In this document: one piece after another, positions 12,325 to 24,699 of the stretch
Numbering within the stretch: position 1 is the stretch's first letter
How the letters are laid out: each line of letters opens with the position of its first letter
Assembly: GCA_036346205.1 (NCBI GenBank)
Contig: JARFJB010001349.1
Coordinates: 1,413,501-1,477,500 of the forward strand
Direction of reading: 5' to 3'
Origin: Vesta saturnalis
Taxonomy: Eukaryota; Arthropoda; Insecta; Coleoptera; Lampyridae
DNA length: 64,000 nucleotides
Made by a program: the position numbers and the translations under genes
The notes under the pieces: generated by a model
What the model saw: the letters and a program-made list of their open reading frames with translations, nothing else
Told to the model about the DNA's origin: nothing
Database searches by the model: none

Positions 12325-12969
12325 ATGAATCGAATTCCATGTTTTGCTTGTAGAAATACTTTAGTTACTAGGGTTATGGTGAAAATAAGTGGTGAGGTAA
12401 ATGCAAGAAAGCAGGAAATTGTGATTGCACATCGCCGCGAAGCAAATCTACCAGAGCGGGTCATAATAGAAGAAACTCGAATCTGCAATGGCTGCAATAT
12501 TTCTATTGTAAGGGAAATTCAAGCAATAGACAATAATCCAAATTGTTTGCGATTAAATGTGCTAGGTCAACTCACTTATGCTGCATTTGTAACGATGGGA
12601 ATGATATACATAAAATATCCATGAAAGGTAGAATTAATATTTTTGTTGAGAGACGTGCCAGAGAATACGTACTACTGTAATATTCATTTGGATGAGAATG
12701 GTAATCTGTTTGAGTTTCTGCTCCCTGGGTTACGATATGTAAATCGGCCATTATTAGCAGGTAATGAGATTTATATTTTTTTACAAGCATTACGTAGGGA
12801 AATTAAGAAAAAAAGCTACCACACGGCTTACGAAGACAAAAATAACTTCACAGATTCTCAATTTAAAGCAGTTTCTCCTATAACCAAAGCTCAATTTAAT
12901 AATCTTTTCAACTTTTGTGACCCCGTTAGAATAGGAAATTCTTTGAGATATGTAAGGAGGACCGGTTAG
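12325..12969 (+). pseudogene. N-terminal fragment of a DDE_Tnp_4-like transposon protein
   Basis: Two overlapping frames form one broken gene. 12325-12624 has paired cysteines (CFAC near residue 6 and CNGC near residue 53), which suggests zinc binding. 12643-12969 has a segment YEDKNNFTDSQFKAVSPITKAQFNNLFNFCDPV-type, split here for brevity as FTDSQFKAVSPITK and FNNLFNFCDPV. That segment resembles the region before the catalytic domain of insect PIF/Harbinger-like DDE_Tnp_4 proteins. A frameshift lies at about 12600-12650 and the catalytic half is absent. The fragment ends exactly where composite repeat copy B begins (12963). Confidence 0.4.
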
Positions 12970-14135
12970 CACGTCCATTGAGGCCAAGCGTATCAAACAT
13001 AGACCAGTAAACAGAGAAAACATCCGCATGCTATTATATTCCAAGACAAAGAGGGAATCCACAAATCAATCGACGATTGATGACTTCACTGAGCTTAGAA
13101 AACTCACCAATAAATGTAACCAAGAACAGCACATGTCAAGCATATTTCCGTTAAATATACGAACACCATAATGAGTGCGAACAGTGATTGCGAGGCCTAT
13201 CTACAATTTACACTGCATCGTGATATGCATCCGAAGAATGTAGGAAACAACATAAGACTTGCATAGCCACATTTGACCAATCCTTTTTCTTAAAGGAGTC
13301 TGAAATTATATCATCAGCAGATCAATCAAGTCCTGTTTCAAAAGTACCTCTCGGTGGCTTTCACTTGCTGATACATATGCTAAATAGCAATGCCTACTCA
13401 AGATGTATTCGGGCGTAAACTCTCACAGCTCTAGCCATAGTAAACATAATGAAAGAAAGAAGAGCTTCATTCACTCAATAGTATAATGAATAAACTCCAG
13501 CATGTATATGAAAGACTAAACTCGCCCGAAATACAACCAGATGATATAAATTCAGATATGGACGTTATACAGGTTTCAATTGAAATTGAAAAGCTAATTG
13601 AACATACGGAATCGTCAAGTAGAACCGGAAATCTGCAGATTAGATTCCTACGCAAATTGACCTCATATTTAAGTTCATTTTTGCTGAAAGGCCAGGGGAT
13701 TGGAACCTCCATATCTCTACAAATATTTAAATGCATCCTTTCTTTCATGCTGCAGGGCATTTGCTCTATGCGAAATCTGTACATATGTATGTACAAAGCA
13801 CGATACATTTGAAGAACAAAATGACAGAATCAGAATTTACACTATTCACGGAAAAGGGGTATTTTACCATAAGGAAAATAAAAAGTCTTGGTCAGGGACA
13901 TTGATAGATAAGTGCGTAGAGCAATGTCTAATGTGACCGATGAAGTCTATTGCAGGGCTGACGCATGGGGGAGGAATAACCGATAGCGCCCTGTCAAAAT
14001 GGATCCAAGGAACCACCTACGTCATTAAGGTTACTGAAGCAATAGAAGAATATCTTGGTGTTGCACTTGCTTGTTCAGAACAATTCTCAACTGAGGGATT
14101 CGAGAATTATAAGGGATCGAAGTTTACATCATAGT
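12963..14135 (+). pseudogene. Decayed ORF of an unidentified transposon, copy B
   Basis: Collinear with the second half of copy A and slightly better kept. The pieces are 13486-13690 (MDVIQVSIEIEKLIEHTE), a frameshifted stretch with FFHAAGHLLYAKSVHMYVQS (13735-13800), and FTLFTEKGYFT, SWSGTLIDKCVEQCLM and AGLTHGGGITDSALSKW (13835-14010). It ends at a stop near 14132. The peptide pattern looks like a widespread metazoan repeat-encoded protein of unknown function. I cannot assign an enzyme. Confidence 0.45.
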
Positions 14136-14510
14136 TAAGGCAACATAATCCATTGAAAAAACTGTCAGGAGAATTTGTTAGTTTCTCATCTGGAATTTGT
14201 TTCTGATGATTCAGTCAATTGTGATATGTCCGGAACACGGCGGGTCCATAGGTGGTGGATAATGGATTTGACCTTAGTCTTCTTGCCTGTGATATTATGT
14301 CATAGATTTTTATAGTAAGGTCGTGGCAAAGGCTATCTTTCTTAATGTTTTCCGCACTGTTGAAAAAAAATTGTAATAAATTTAGTTTAATTTGTTTTGA
14401 CATAAGTCGCCAGTGTAAATTAATGAATACTAAGGTCTAGGGTATATCCCCCCGAACCAAAACTGGCAGTCAATGTAGTTAATAAGAAATAATTATGCCA
14501 TAAGTAATAA

Positions 14511-14910
14511 AATAATCGTAGGCGCATAACAGTGCCCGCGCGTATTGGTGAGGAGCGCCCCCGGGGCTTTTCTACCTAGCGCGCCGTCGGACTGTATGGC
14601 TCCTAGATCAGGTAAATATGAACTAAAACGAAACTCGTATACCATTTTTAAAGCTAATTGTACAACCTACAACGTTTGTAAAAGATATTTTCTCATATTG
14701 TCGCTAGTTCTCTTACAATAGTACAAAAGATAAAAATTATGATTAGAAATTATACATTTTTTTAATTTTTAAGTAAACTTTATGAAAAACCTATTGGTTT
14801 TAGAGTAAAAAAGGTTAAGATATGAAATGTAGTACATATGATTGTACACATAACAGCGCATTTTGCAAGTCGCTATCTTCATTGGTTTTCCCACAAAAAG
14901 CTTCAGAGTC
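14511..14910 (+). repeat. GC-cored repeat, copy B
   Basis: Direct repeat of 9381-9765 and inverted repeat of 2664-3003. It has the same GCGC-rich core followed by AT-rich sequence. Confidence 0.75.
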
Positions 14911-15304
14911 TGCAATATTGAACTTAGGGGGAGCGCAGGGGAGGAAGCACAACGGGGAAACTTGGGGAGTTTTGTGAAAATACACTTCTTGGTAGATTCT
15001 ATCAAATGTGAAAAATCCAGCTTTATTCAAATTACTTTCGACATAAAACCTTCATTTTATGGAACTTTTGTAGAACTAGAGATTTTTATTTAAAAAAGGT
15101 CAACGAAATGCCTTAAAGCAATTATTGCAATAATTGAGAGTGCAATCAAAATCCCTTTATGAGGTTTCTTATTCTTTTTGGTTTTTTCTTTTGCCTTTGT
15201 CCTAACAAGCGTCCTAATTGAGTTGAAATTGGTTCAAAATTATCAATTAACAGGCAAATGCAACCGCGTACCACAAAATAACATTAAAATCACGGAACCA
15301 GTTT

Positions 15305-15306
<2 letters not shown>

Positions 15307-15346
<40 letters not shown>
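15307..15346. repeat. (TA)n microsatellite
   Basis: About 20 TA units immediately before transposase remnant copy B, matching the placement in copy A. Confidence 0.95.
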
Positions 15347-15348
<2 letters not shown>

Positions 15349-15352
<4 letters not shown>

Positions 15353-16095
15353 AAGAACCTTTGCTGATTCGACAATGTTTCGCAAACTCTAATTTGCCAT
15401 CTTTAGTAGCATCGCACGTTTATGCTGAAACGTTTTCGGATCGTGAACAACCTAATAAAGATGCCTTGGAAAAACTTTTTGCAAGATTTCGTGAAACAGG
15501 TAGTGTTGCACATATAAAACCAGAGAGATTAAACCTGTTACACCTGTTGCACCACTGTTAGTGGTGCAATCTGTAATAGTTTCAAAACATAAACTTTTTG
15601 CTTACCACAAAGAAATGCATTTATGATTACGTGGAACTGATTTTCAAAGTAGATTAGATTTTTCTTTATGGTGTCTTGAAATGGTTAGAGGAAGAAATTT
15701 TTTTTAATCTTGTCTTGTTTACGAATCTACTATTCATAGTAATGAATTAGTTAATCGCAATAACTTCCATTATTATGACAGGAAAACTAGAACTGTTGCA
15801 CCATAAAAATCGAAGGAGTGTTTTGATCTACAATGTGGTTTCAATTAGTCGGTGCCCCTATGCAATTTCTGAGATTCGTAAGATGTTCCCTGGATAGACG
15901 ATTTGCTAATAAAGAGATAGAAAGAAGAGGTCCAAATAGTTGACTACAAGATCACTAGATCTAACCCCAACTTACTACTTTTTTTGGGGATAGGTTAATA
16001 ATTTGGTACAATCACTCCAAGGACGTTGGAAAAAGTACAACGTTCTTTTAACAAAAGAATTATGTTATGCATTCAAGAACATTTATCATATTTTT
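15349..16095 (+). pseudogene. Decayed IS630-type transposase with DUF4817-like N-terminus, copy B
   Basis: The open start (15361-15561) reads IRQCFANSNLPS, VYAETFSDREQPN and LFARFRETGSV. This is the pattern of a DUF4817-like helix-turn-helix region at the N-terminus of insect DDE_3 transposases. Downstream, in other frames, are a first catalytic block around TYYSNELVNRNNFHYYD-like sequence (15730-15780) and a final block near 15960-16000. It is broken by frameshifts and stops, and collinear with 10433-11150. Confidence 0.7.
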
Positions 16096-16196
16096 TGATT
16101 TATCTATTTCTTCATGATTACTGACTTTAATAAGAAGGTTTAGTTACATTAATGAGCATTAAATGAAATTTGTTGTCGACAGTAGGTAAGTTAAAA

Positions 16197-17139
16197 AAAC
16201 AAGTCAATTTGTTTATCTAACGAATATTTTGATATATTTTATTGTCTTTCCTGAAAATATCAGCCTTAGTCGACTTTCGCAATTAGTAATTAACAACTAA
16301 AAAACTTTAAATATGACATGTCAAGTAGACAACCCTAACAGTTTTTTTTGCGACCTGCATGCTCTAAAAAATACATGATATTCCATTTGAATTACAAGGC
16401 CTATATTTGTATATGTAGAGGGGAATCAAAAAACATTCTCTTAGAGCATTTGGAAAAAGCAAACATAACATTTGGATGTCCTGAAAATATTACATCTGCT
16501 TAAATACTTATATGTTTCTTTCAATAAATTAAAATTAAAAAAATTTCGTAATATTAAAAAAAATGTGTCATATAACGGCTATTTTTGGCTATAGAGAAAC
16601 CTTTAACGAAAGTTCGACAATATCGATATTAGATAGTTTACTTTTTACGTGATTAGTACTAAACCACTGTTGTCGAATTTTCAATGACAAATGAGGCTTA
16701 CTGTATACGACTAAGAATTAAGGTTACTTTATGGTAGGAAACACTTTAGAGTTACTTTATATTCCGTCTGTCTATAAAGAATTCTTCTATCTGTAAATGT
16801 ATATCAAGTAAATATCTTAGTTCCTAATTATTTATAGTTGTAATATACTACGGCTGTGTTTCTTAGCATTAGTGCATTAGAGGTGGTGGTACTAACAATT
16901 CCATTAGTGAGCAAATCTCAGCCTGAAAAGTTTGTACAGTAGAGTACAACCCCATAAAAACTTACAGTAAACTATTAATTAGAAATATTGCTTTATGTAG
17001 GTCACTATACATAAATAAAGAAACACCAAGGGCAATAACGACTGTAAAAAACGATCCCCGACATGGATCAGGTCTACCATTCACAAACAATTCAAGGGAA
17101 ATGCTTTACGTGTTCCACATTCGTAAACTTTCACTAATC
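16197..17139. other. AT-rich DNA without recognisable features
   Basis: No protein similarity and no paired terminal repeats seen between the composite repeat and the hexamer array. Confidence 0.5.
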
Positions 17140-18104
<965 letters not shown>

Positions 18105-18487
18105 TAAAACTGTCATTATAAATAGATCTATATCATATTTTCACATTTTTAATGAATTAATAACAAGTAAAATGTATTACATTGTACTGCCTTTAGGAGG
18201 TTACACCTAACGGCTAGCCAATAAACTTTCTTGTTTCCTGTAAAACCTACTCTCCGTGCTAATAATGTAAAATGTTTCACTGTAAGTGTAGAGTATTTTG
18301 TGACTCTAAATCTGGAACTATTCATTTCCGTTTGTTAGCAAAAATGTTCGAATTTTATGGTAGTCTCTACACAGTTTTTCTAATTGAGATATGCTTACTG
18401 TTTTCATTGTAGTAGCGTTAGATTACATTTAGTCTTAGATTAACTAGACTACACCTATATCTATTTAGGTTTACATTATACACATAT
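18105..18487. other. Noncoding DNA
   Basis: Nothing recognised between the hexamer array and the foldback element. Confidence 0.5.
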
Positions 18488-19303
18488 AGTGAGTCCCAGA
18501 AGTTGTGTCTAAATCCATTTAAAGTTCAAGGGTCTAGTTTTTGTAGAAACGCTCGGACACGTCGAATTTTATTTTTGACTACGGTTTTTTAATGGTATAA
18601 TTTTGTATATAGGGTGACCCAAAAATAAGTTACGACTATCAACTTGATTTTGTCAAATGGAAACACCTGTTTTTTATTTCATTTTCTGAATCTGATTTGA
18701 ATTCTGAGTAAATCTCTTGTACCATGTCCTATACCTAAAGTCAACAGATCTGGAGGAATTTACAATTGAACGTCAAATGTTCAAACTGTGCAAAATGTGC
18801 TATTTGTGTTCTAGCACCAAATCCAATAATGCAGAGAATTTAATTTTTTTCTCGTTCCGTTAACTTCACCATTTCGGAAAGGACAATTGTTGAAATTCGA
18901 CGTCAGAAATAAATTGAAATACACAACGAAATGAAAATATGTACCTATTGTTTATGAATCACCACTATTATTTTGCAAGTGTTCTTGATAGTTTTATAAA
19001 GAGAATATTTATATTTTTCGTGAATATCTCGAGTTCTGTTGACTATAGGTATAGAACATGGTACATGAGATTTACTCAGAATTTAAAGCAGATTTAGAAA
19101 ACCAAATAAAAAACAGGTGTTTCCATTTGACAAAATCAAGTTGGTGGTCGTAACTTATTTTTGGGCCACCCGTGACCCGATATACACAATTTTACCACTA
19201 AAAAAACCGCAGTCAAAAATAAAAATCGACGTATCCGAGCGTTTCTCCAAAAACTAGACCCTTGAACTTTAAATCAATTTAGGCATAACTTCTTGGACTC
19301 TCT
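18488..19303. mobile_element. Foldback MITE with ~270-bp inverted repeats
   Basis: The left arm (about 18488-18755) is the reverse complement of about 19035-19303, with scattered mismatches. The arms carry taagttacgac and the gggtgaccc-like word shared with other repeats here. The 280-bp centre has no intact frame, though CCGTTAACTTCACCATTTCGG-like sequence hints at an eroded DUF4817-type start. It is probably a non-autonomous relative of the IS630-type elements. Confidence 0.75.
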
Positions 19304-19318
19304 GGACATAAATTGATT

Positions 19319-19342
19319 CTGAAGAAGCCTGTAGACACGAAA
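19319..19342 (+). ncRNA. Possible hammerhead-like remnant
   Basis: CTGAAGA (19319-19325) and GAAA (19339-19342) match the two core boxes CUGANGA and GAAA. The stem II between them is weak (gcc/cac), and no full stem I or III is evident. It sits just outside the foldback MITE. Low confidence. Confidence 0.2.
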
Positions 19343-19344
19343 CG

Positions 19345-21149
19345 TAAAATAACAGTAAAGGAGGAACCTTAATTCTGGTCTAGCAAACCTCAATTGACAT
19401 TAGATTGCAAGGATTTTTCATCTTCAATTTATTTTCAATTTTATTAGACATTTTTGCTTTAGCTTTTTACATTAAATCTAATTATAAGATTTTAAATATG
19501 CTATTTTGAAATTATTTACTTTTGCGTAGTAACAGGGAATCAGCCAACATTGGTCACTTCAGAAAAGAAATTAGATTTCCTTTTAATCAAGGTTTTTTAT
19601 AAAATTTAAATATGTAACAAACTAATTAAAACGAGCATTAAATATTCAAATAGCTTACCATTGTTACTAAGTTAGTCAATAATCACATTCAACGTAACGT
19701 AAACATGGTAAAATTATGTACAAATAAACCAAAAGCTAAAGGGCATCAGTAAACAGGTGGTGAGTTGTTAATCTATAAACTAATAAAGGACAGTAATCGC
19801 AAAGATATGCAAAACTTTCGTATTTAACCTGTAAAACTTTGATGTATAAGTCGTATTATGGTACTTTGAACACTTTTACATTAAATTAAGTAAAAAATGA
19901 CAAAATGTAGAAATATAATGCAAACAAATTTAAAAAGAGCTTTACATAACTAAAACGGTTGTATTTAGGTTTCCTTCCTCTTACATTAACATATGATTCC
20001 AAACTTAAGTAGAAATAAATCTTACATATTACTAAAGCAGTTATGATAATTGTATCTTTCGTAAATCTATCAATCTTATAAAACCAGTTAAATTTACGTC
20101 ATAGATTAAGCATTAATTAATATGATCCTGGAAAGGACAACAAAAAGCCATGCTGTTTCACAAAACATTTTATTGTTACGCTTGTCAAAAAAAATTAATT
20201 TCAATTTTTACTTTTTAACCTGAAGGAAGTCCAATAGAGTGAAAAATTTGCAATAAATTTTTGTTTATTAGATAAAGGCTATTGTGTCTATATCCCCTAA
20301 TAATTTATACAGACACTATTCAAAAACAGACAACGAAATTTTTTCAAAGAATTTAAAATATATAAATTTTAATATTATGTTTGAGAATATTAAATTTTGT
20401 GTTACAAAGAACGCATTTTAAGATATTTTTCATATGTATAACATTTTTTATTAAAGTGATATTATACTATTTACTTTCATTATTGTCAAGTTCTGTGTAA
20501 TTTATCGAAATGCGCAGATTATTATGTAGATTTAAAACACACTAGGGTTTGTTTACTTTGTTGGGAACAAATTTCACAGAAATTAAATTAAGTCCTAGTA
20601 GTAGTAGGCATTAAAATAAGCTGTTATATTTCATTACACACGTTAAAGTTTATTGTGTAATATTTTGTTGCACGCAACGAAAGTAACGTATAGCGCAACG
20701 AACAGAAGTATAACGTGAAAACCGAGAGCTCATGACAGCAAGTTACGCTACACAGTTTTCCGAAATAGCAACATCCACTATTTTTTGTGTTGCGTTTAGC
20801 CTTTAATAACAAAATTTCTAAATTAAAACAATAGGCAAGTGAGAATAAAAAGAGGTGACACAACACGTTATATGTAAAACAATAAGTAAACCAAACTGCA
20901 GTAGTACCAACCTTTAATAAAAGTTATTTGCAAATTTTGTTTAACTTAATTGTTATTGTTTTCAAGTTGTTAAGCCTGTAAAATTACAACACCGGGATAC
21001 ATATGTATACACAATCTGTCCCCGGATTGAGTTCACAGTAGGTATAATGGACCAAAATTTTCGAATTGGAAAATTATATTTTGGGATTTCCGTTATTTGT
21101 CAGGGTGATTAAAATTTTCAAATTAAAATTCAAATTTTTACAGTTTATC
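19345..21149. other. AT-rich DNA without recognisable features
   Basis: No protein similarity, tRNA or paired repeats recognised. Only short random open frames are present. Confidence 0.5.
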
Positions 21150-21455
21150 AAAAAAGAAATTTCAATCCTAACTCTAAAACGTGGTATACTTTTCGTATGG
21201 TCATTAGGTTAATTTCATCTACAGCATCCCTAATTTTTTGTTGTTATCATAAACATCATATGAATAAACTTTTTGTTTCAAATAACCCCATCAGTAAAAA
21301 CACATAGGGGTGAAAACCGGCGATCTTGCTGGCCAATGTATTGAACCATGTCGTCCAATCCACCTTTCAGGAAACAATTTGTAATCAAACGAGTCGAATG
21401 AGCTGGACATCCGTCTCGTTGAAAGTAAAATTCTTCTAAAAAAAATATTTCGGGC
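21150..21455 (-). pseudogene. C-terminal fragment of an IS630-type DDE transposase
   Basis: The minus-strand translation reads FQRDGCPAHSTRLITNCFL, in which the Asp of the RDG block is the second catalytic Asp. It continues GGLDDMVQYIGQQDRRFSP, the position of the third acidic block, then downstream sequence ending in FRVRIEI. Frameshifts are present and no upstream part is found. Confidence 0.65.
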
Positions 21456-21519
21456 AAAAGTTGTAGACAATAGCAGAGTTGTTTTAAAATTAACTATACG
21501 TTAATGCAGGACACACTAG

Positions 21520-22110
21520 ACTCGTTAAGAGCCGAAGCTCTTCCCCAATTTTTTTTATTAATTATTTGCTAATTAATCAATTTTAGCAAAATTGCAAGAT
21601 TCCAAATAATAAATTTTATCCTCTCCAACGTCGATACAAAAACGTTAAGAGTTTTCTACATTAGAGTCCCCTCCAGTCCCACTACTTACATAACAGTCAA
21701 TTATCTAAAATAACGCCACTACCAGAAGCCGTCCCGCCTTCCACAGATTTCGGTAAAACCACAAGACGTGCTACCACAACTCTTCTCTTCGCCGAGTACT
21801 ACGGATGATACAGTGAACACACAACCAAATCATCATACAACACGCCAACATTACACCTATCACACAACGACTGCAAACACCGTAGGATATCTGGCGAAAC
21901 AGAAGCCACCAAAAACATCCTACGTACATCTCTTACACATACACGATACCTAAAATCCTACAACCTTGAAAACCTCCCTGAAAAATTCTAAAACCTCCTA
22001 GATGATATACCCTATGATCTGAGATAAAAGTAACGACGACCACCACTAACGATTGATCAAATACACCTAATACACATCACCCCTAAACAAATAATATAAT
22101 ATAAATTATT
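21520..22110. repeat. Interspersed repeat X, main copy
   Basis: The stretch around 21990-22110 (gatataccctatgatctgag, then cgacgaccaccactaacga) recurs at 27540-27650. Sequence following it in that copy recurs at 29970-30110. A + strand peptide pattern upstream could be the C-terminal remnant of a LINE ORF but is not diagnostic. Short frames here are not convincing genes. Confidence 0.5.
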
Positions 22111-22134
22111 ATTAATTTTATTAAATACATAAAT

Positions 22135-22139
22135 AAAAA
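22135..22139 (-). terminator. Pol III terminator of the tRNA-like gene
   Basis: T5 on the minus strand, four bases past the tRNA 3' end. Confidence 0.5.
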
Positions 22140-22142
22140 GTT

Positions 22143-22215
22143 TACCTCGAGTAGGATTCGAACCTACGACCTGTACTTTGCTAGAGTACCGCGCTACCAA
22201 CTGCGCCACCAAGGT
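22143..22215 (-). tRNA. tRNA-like gene, anticodon AGC (Ala) by position
   Basis: The 73-nt minus-strand sequence folds as a complete cloverleaf. It has a 7-bp acceptor (with U-G and G-U pairs), a perfect 4-bp D stem (GCGC/GCGC), a perfect 5-bp anticodon stem with loop CTAGCAA (anticodon 22180-22182), a perfect T stem with loop TTCGAAT, and discriminator A. A-box (TGGCGCAGTTGG) and B-box (GGTTCGAATCC) are good. A TTTTT Pol III terminator follows at 22135-22139. The acceptor starts A1-U72 and lacks the G3-U70 pair expected of tRNA-Ala. Its flank is repeated at 29827-29935, so a tRNA-derived SINE head or pseudogene is as likely as a working tRNA. Confidence 0.6.
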
Positions 22216-22276
22216 TTAAGCCCCAATCGATGTAAATTTTGTCTTTATGTATGTAGAACTGATGTAAATTCTAAAT

Positions 22277-22284
22277 ATAATGAG
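22277..22284. other. 8-bp target-site duplication, left
   Basis: ATAATGAG, repeated exactly at 29686-29693 at the other end of the hAT element. Confidence 0.9.
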
Positions 22285-22539
22285 TAGGGAGCGGATAGTT
22301 AGGCAAATGCCTTTTTTGAATTAATGAGGATATTAAAGGCAAAGTTGAATTTCTATAAGTTTTAAGACATGACGACTCCAAACATGCAATTTTTACTTTG
22401 CCTTTTTTGATGTTTTTGGCGGTTTTTGCCTTTTTAAAGAAATTTTTGGGATTTTGTTTTTGTCGATTTTTATTTTAATAAAATTGAAAAAATGTGGTTT
22501 TAAGTGAACCGTAAAAAATAAACTTAACTTAACTTAACC

Positions 22540-24330
22540 TTCACGCCATTCCCTTGCGGGGTAGCCAAAACAATCCCTGCCTCTTATTTATTTTTCATTC
22601 ACAATCTATATCTTATCTTATCTCCGCATACCTCCCTAGCTTCCACAAGATTCATACATAGTCTCTGACATGCCCTTTTGTGTTTAAACTGCTTATCTTT
22701 CTTTCCTTTATCATAGATTCTACTACATTCAGCCAAGTTTTACTCGGCCTACCAGGCCGGCCTTTCCTCAACCTCACCCACATACATTTGTTTCGTTAAT
22801 CTTGCGTTGTTCATTCTCTCAATGTGACCAAAGCAACATAATGTACAACTTTTATATCTATCCATTATCGTCTTTTCCTCACCACACTCCGTCATTATGC
22901 ATTCATTTTTATCTTGTCCCTTCTCGTTTTACCACATGCGCTTCTCAGGAATCTCATACCCACGGCATTTAAAATACCTCTCTCCTTTCCACCTTCCCGA
23001 TTGAACACCACAATCTTAGTTTTTTCACGTTTACCTTTAGGTCCATGCTCTCCAGACTGTATCAAACTTCCTCAGAGCGGTTTGCAGCTCATCCGCACTG
23101 TCACTTAATAAGACTGTGTCATCTGCATACACCAGAAGTCGTACATTTACGTCACCAACCATTACCCATTTGTATCGGTACATGCTTGTCTGACATTTAT
23201 CCATGTATACATTGAACAACCATGGTGACATCACAACCTTGTCGCCTTTGCTCAATATTAAAGTATTCACTCCCTCCCTCACCCTAACACATCCCGACTA
23301 CCGTTGTATACTGCCCTTATTCCATTTATTAGACCTTTATTTACGCCATATTCATTTAATATTTCCCCAGCTTTCTATTCACTCTGTCATATGCTTTCTC
23401 CAGATCTACAAACGCACAGTACAACTTCCTTTTACCTTTAAACACTTTTCGATCACCTGCTGGGAGCAACCATCTGATCGACACATCCTCTCCCTGGCAT
23501 GAAGCCACCCACATCCCACATCTTAGTTTTGTAGTTTTCGTACTCTATCAATCAGTATTCTTCCAAATACTTTACCAGGTACGCTGAGCAAGCTTATTCC
23601 TCTGTAGTTCTTACAATCACTCTTGTTCCCTTACCCTTATACAATGGTACAATGATCGCTCTTCCAATCACTGGCACTTTTCCCACATAAGGCATACATT
23701 GAATAATTCACGCAATCTTCGTATAAGCTTTGCACCACCATACTTGAGCATTTCACCAGTGATTTCATCTACGCCTGCTTTGCCGTTTTCAACCTTCCTA
23801 CCGTTTTCTACCTCATTTATTCCAATATCCTTCTCAGTTTCATTCATCATTTCTTCTATATTCTCCTTATTTAACCCTTCAGTCTTACTTTCCACTAGTA
23901 CAGCTTTCCGAAATATTCTTGCCAGCATTTCCTCACTTCACAATCGTCCCATACTATTTCGTTTAATTCATCACTCCTGCAGCGTTCTGTTTTGGGCCAT
24001 TTTTTTTTTGACCCATTTCAGAAGAGTTTTTTGTTTCCCTCAAAATCATTCTGCATTTTCTCTCCTTCCACAGCCATCACTTCCTCTTTACTTATTCTCA
24101 CTGCCTCCTTCCTTCTTTGTTTCTTAATCTGTACCCTCATACAATCGCTTCTTCTCAGTCTCATTTTTGCAGCAATCATTGCCATGTAGCATCTTTTTCT
24201 TACTTACTGCCTTTTTACCGACTCATTCCACCAAGCACATTTTTTCTCCTACAATCACTCTTCCACATATTCGCACAATTGACAACAATAATTGCATGTG
24301 TATCTCTGGAAACCGTGACTACTCTGTAAT
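22540..24330 (-). pseudogene. LINE (non-LTR) reverse transcriptase fragment
   Basis: Would prime reverse transcription at a nicked target. On the minus strand the upstream piece reads NGKAGVDEITGEMLKYGGAKL (about 23740-23800, RT fingers). Then come GDKVVMSPWLFNVYMDKC (about 23225-23265) and the catalytic LLVYADDTVLLSDSADEL with YADD at 23118-23129. Downstream are RKGRPGRPSKTW-like sequence (near 22750) and a GYPARE-like end. A tail of GTTAA units marks the 3' end at about 22515-22540. Many stops and frameshifts make it dead. The style resembles RTE/jockey-like elements, but I do not assign a clade. Confidence 0.8.
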
Positions 24331-24660
24331 TGCGCTTCTTGACTCAATCAAATAATTAGAAAAAGACATGGAACGAAAAATAGTATAAGTATGGCGAACG
24401 TTAAGGATTTAACTGGTCTCAGACAACATTGAAAACTTCGTTTCGTGGTGGATGGAGTAAATAACGTTTTGCTTTTGAATATGTTTGCAATGTAGTTTAA
24501 AATAAGAGCGTCTCTTATAAAACTTTGTGAATTTTTAATAAAGCTAAATATTGATTTCTGAAAAAGACTATGAAGACAGAATTTAGTGAAGTGTCGCCGT
24601 AACAGCTGTAACCACTGATACTAATTTCTTACATGAAGAGAAATTAATTTTTTAAAACTA

Positions 24661-24699
24661 CCGTTCAAAAGTTAGAGGGGTGCTCTAACTTTTGAACGG
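24661..24699. repeat. Perfect terminal hairpin
   Basis: Two exact 17-bp arms (CCGTTCAAAAGTTAGAG and its complement) around GGGTG. The right end of the element keeps a weaker version (ttacaggggtggcctgtaa). Confidence 0.9.

Larger units (their letters stand above)
12963..16196 (+). repeat. 3.2-kb composite repeat, copy B
   Basis: Second copy of 8078-11276, in the same orientation and beginning at the same sequence. It is more complete, holding about 230 bp near 13200-13435 that copy A lacks. Its 5' edge abuts the DDE_Tnp_4-like fragment. Confidence 0.85.

Noticed and set aside
23699..24355. Plus-strand frames of 60-142 codons
   Set aside because: They are the opposite strand of the LINE RT, whose minus-strand frame has clear RT motifs.
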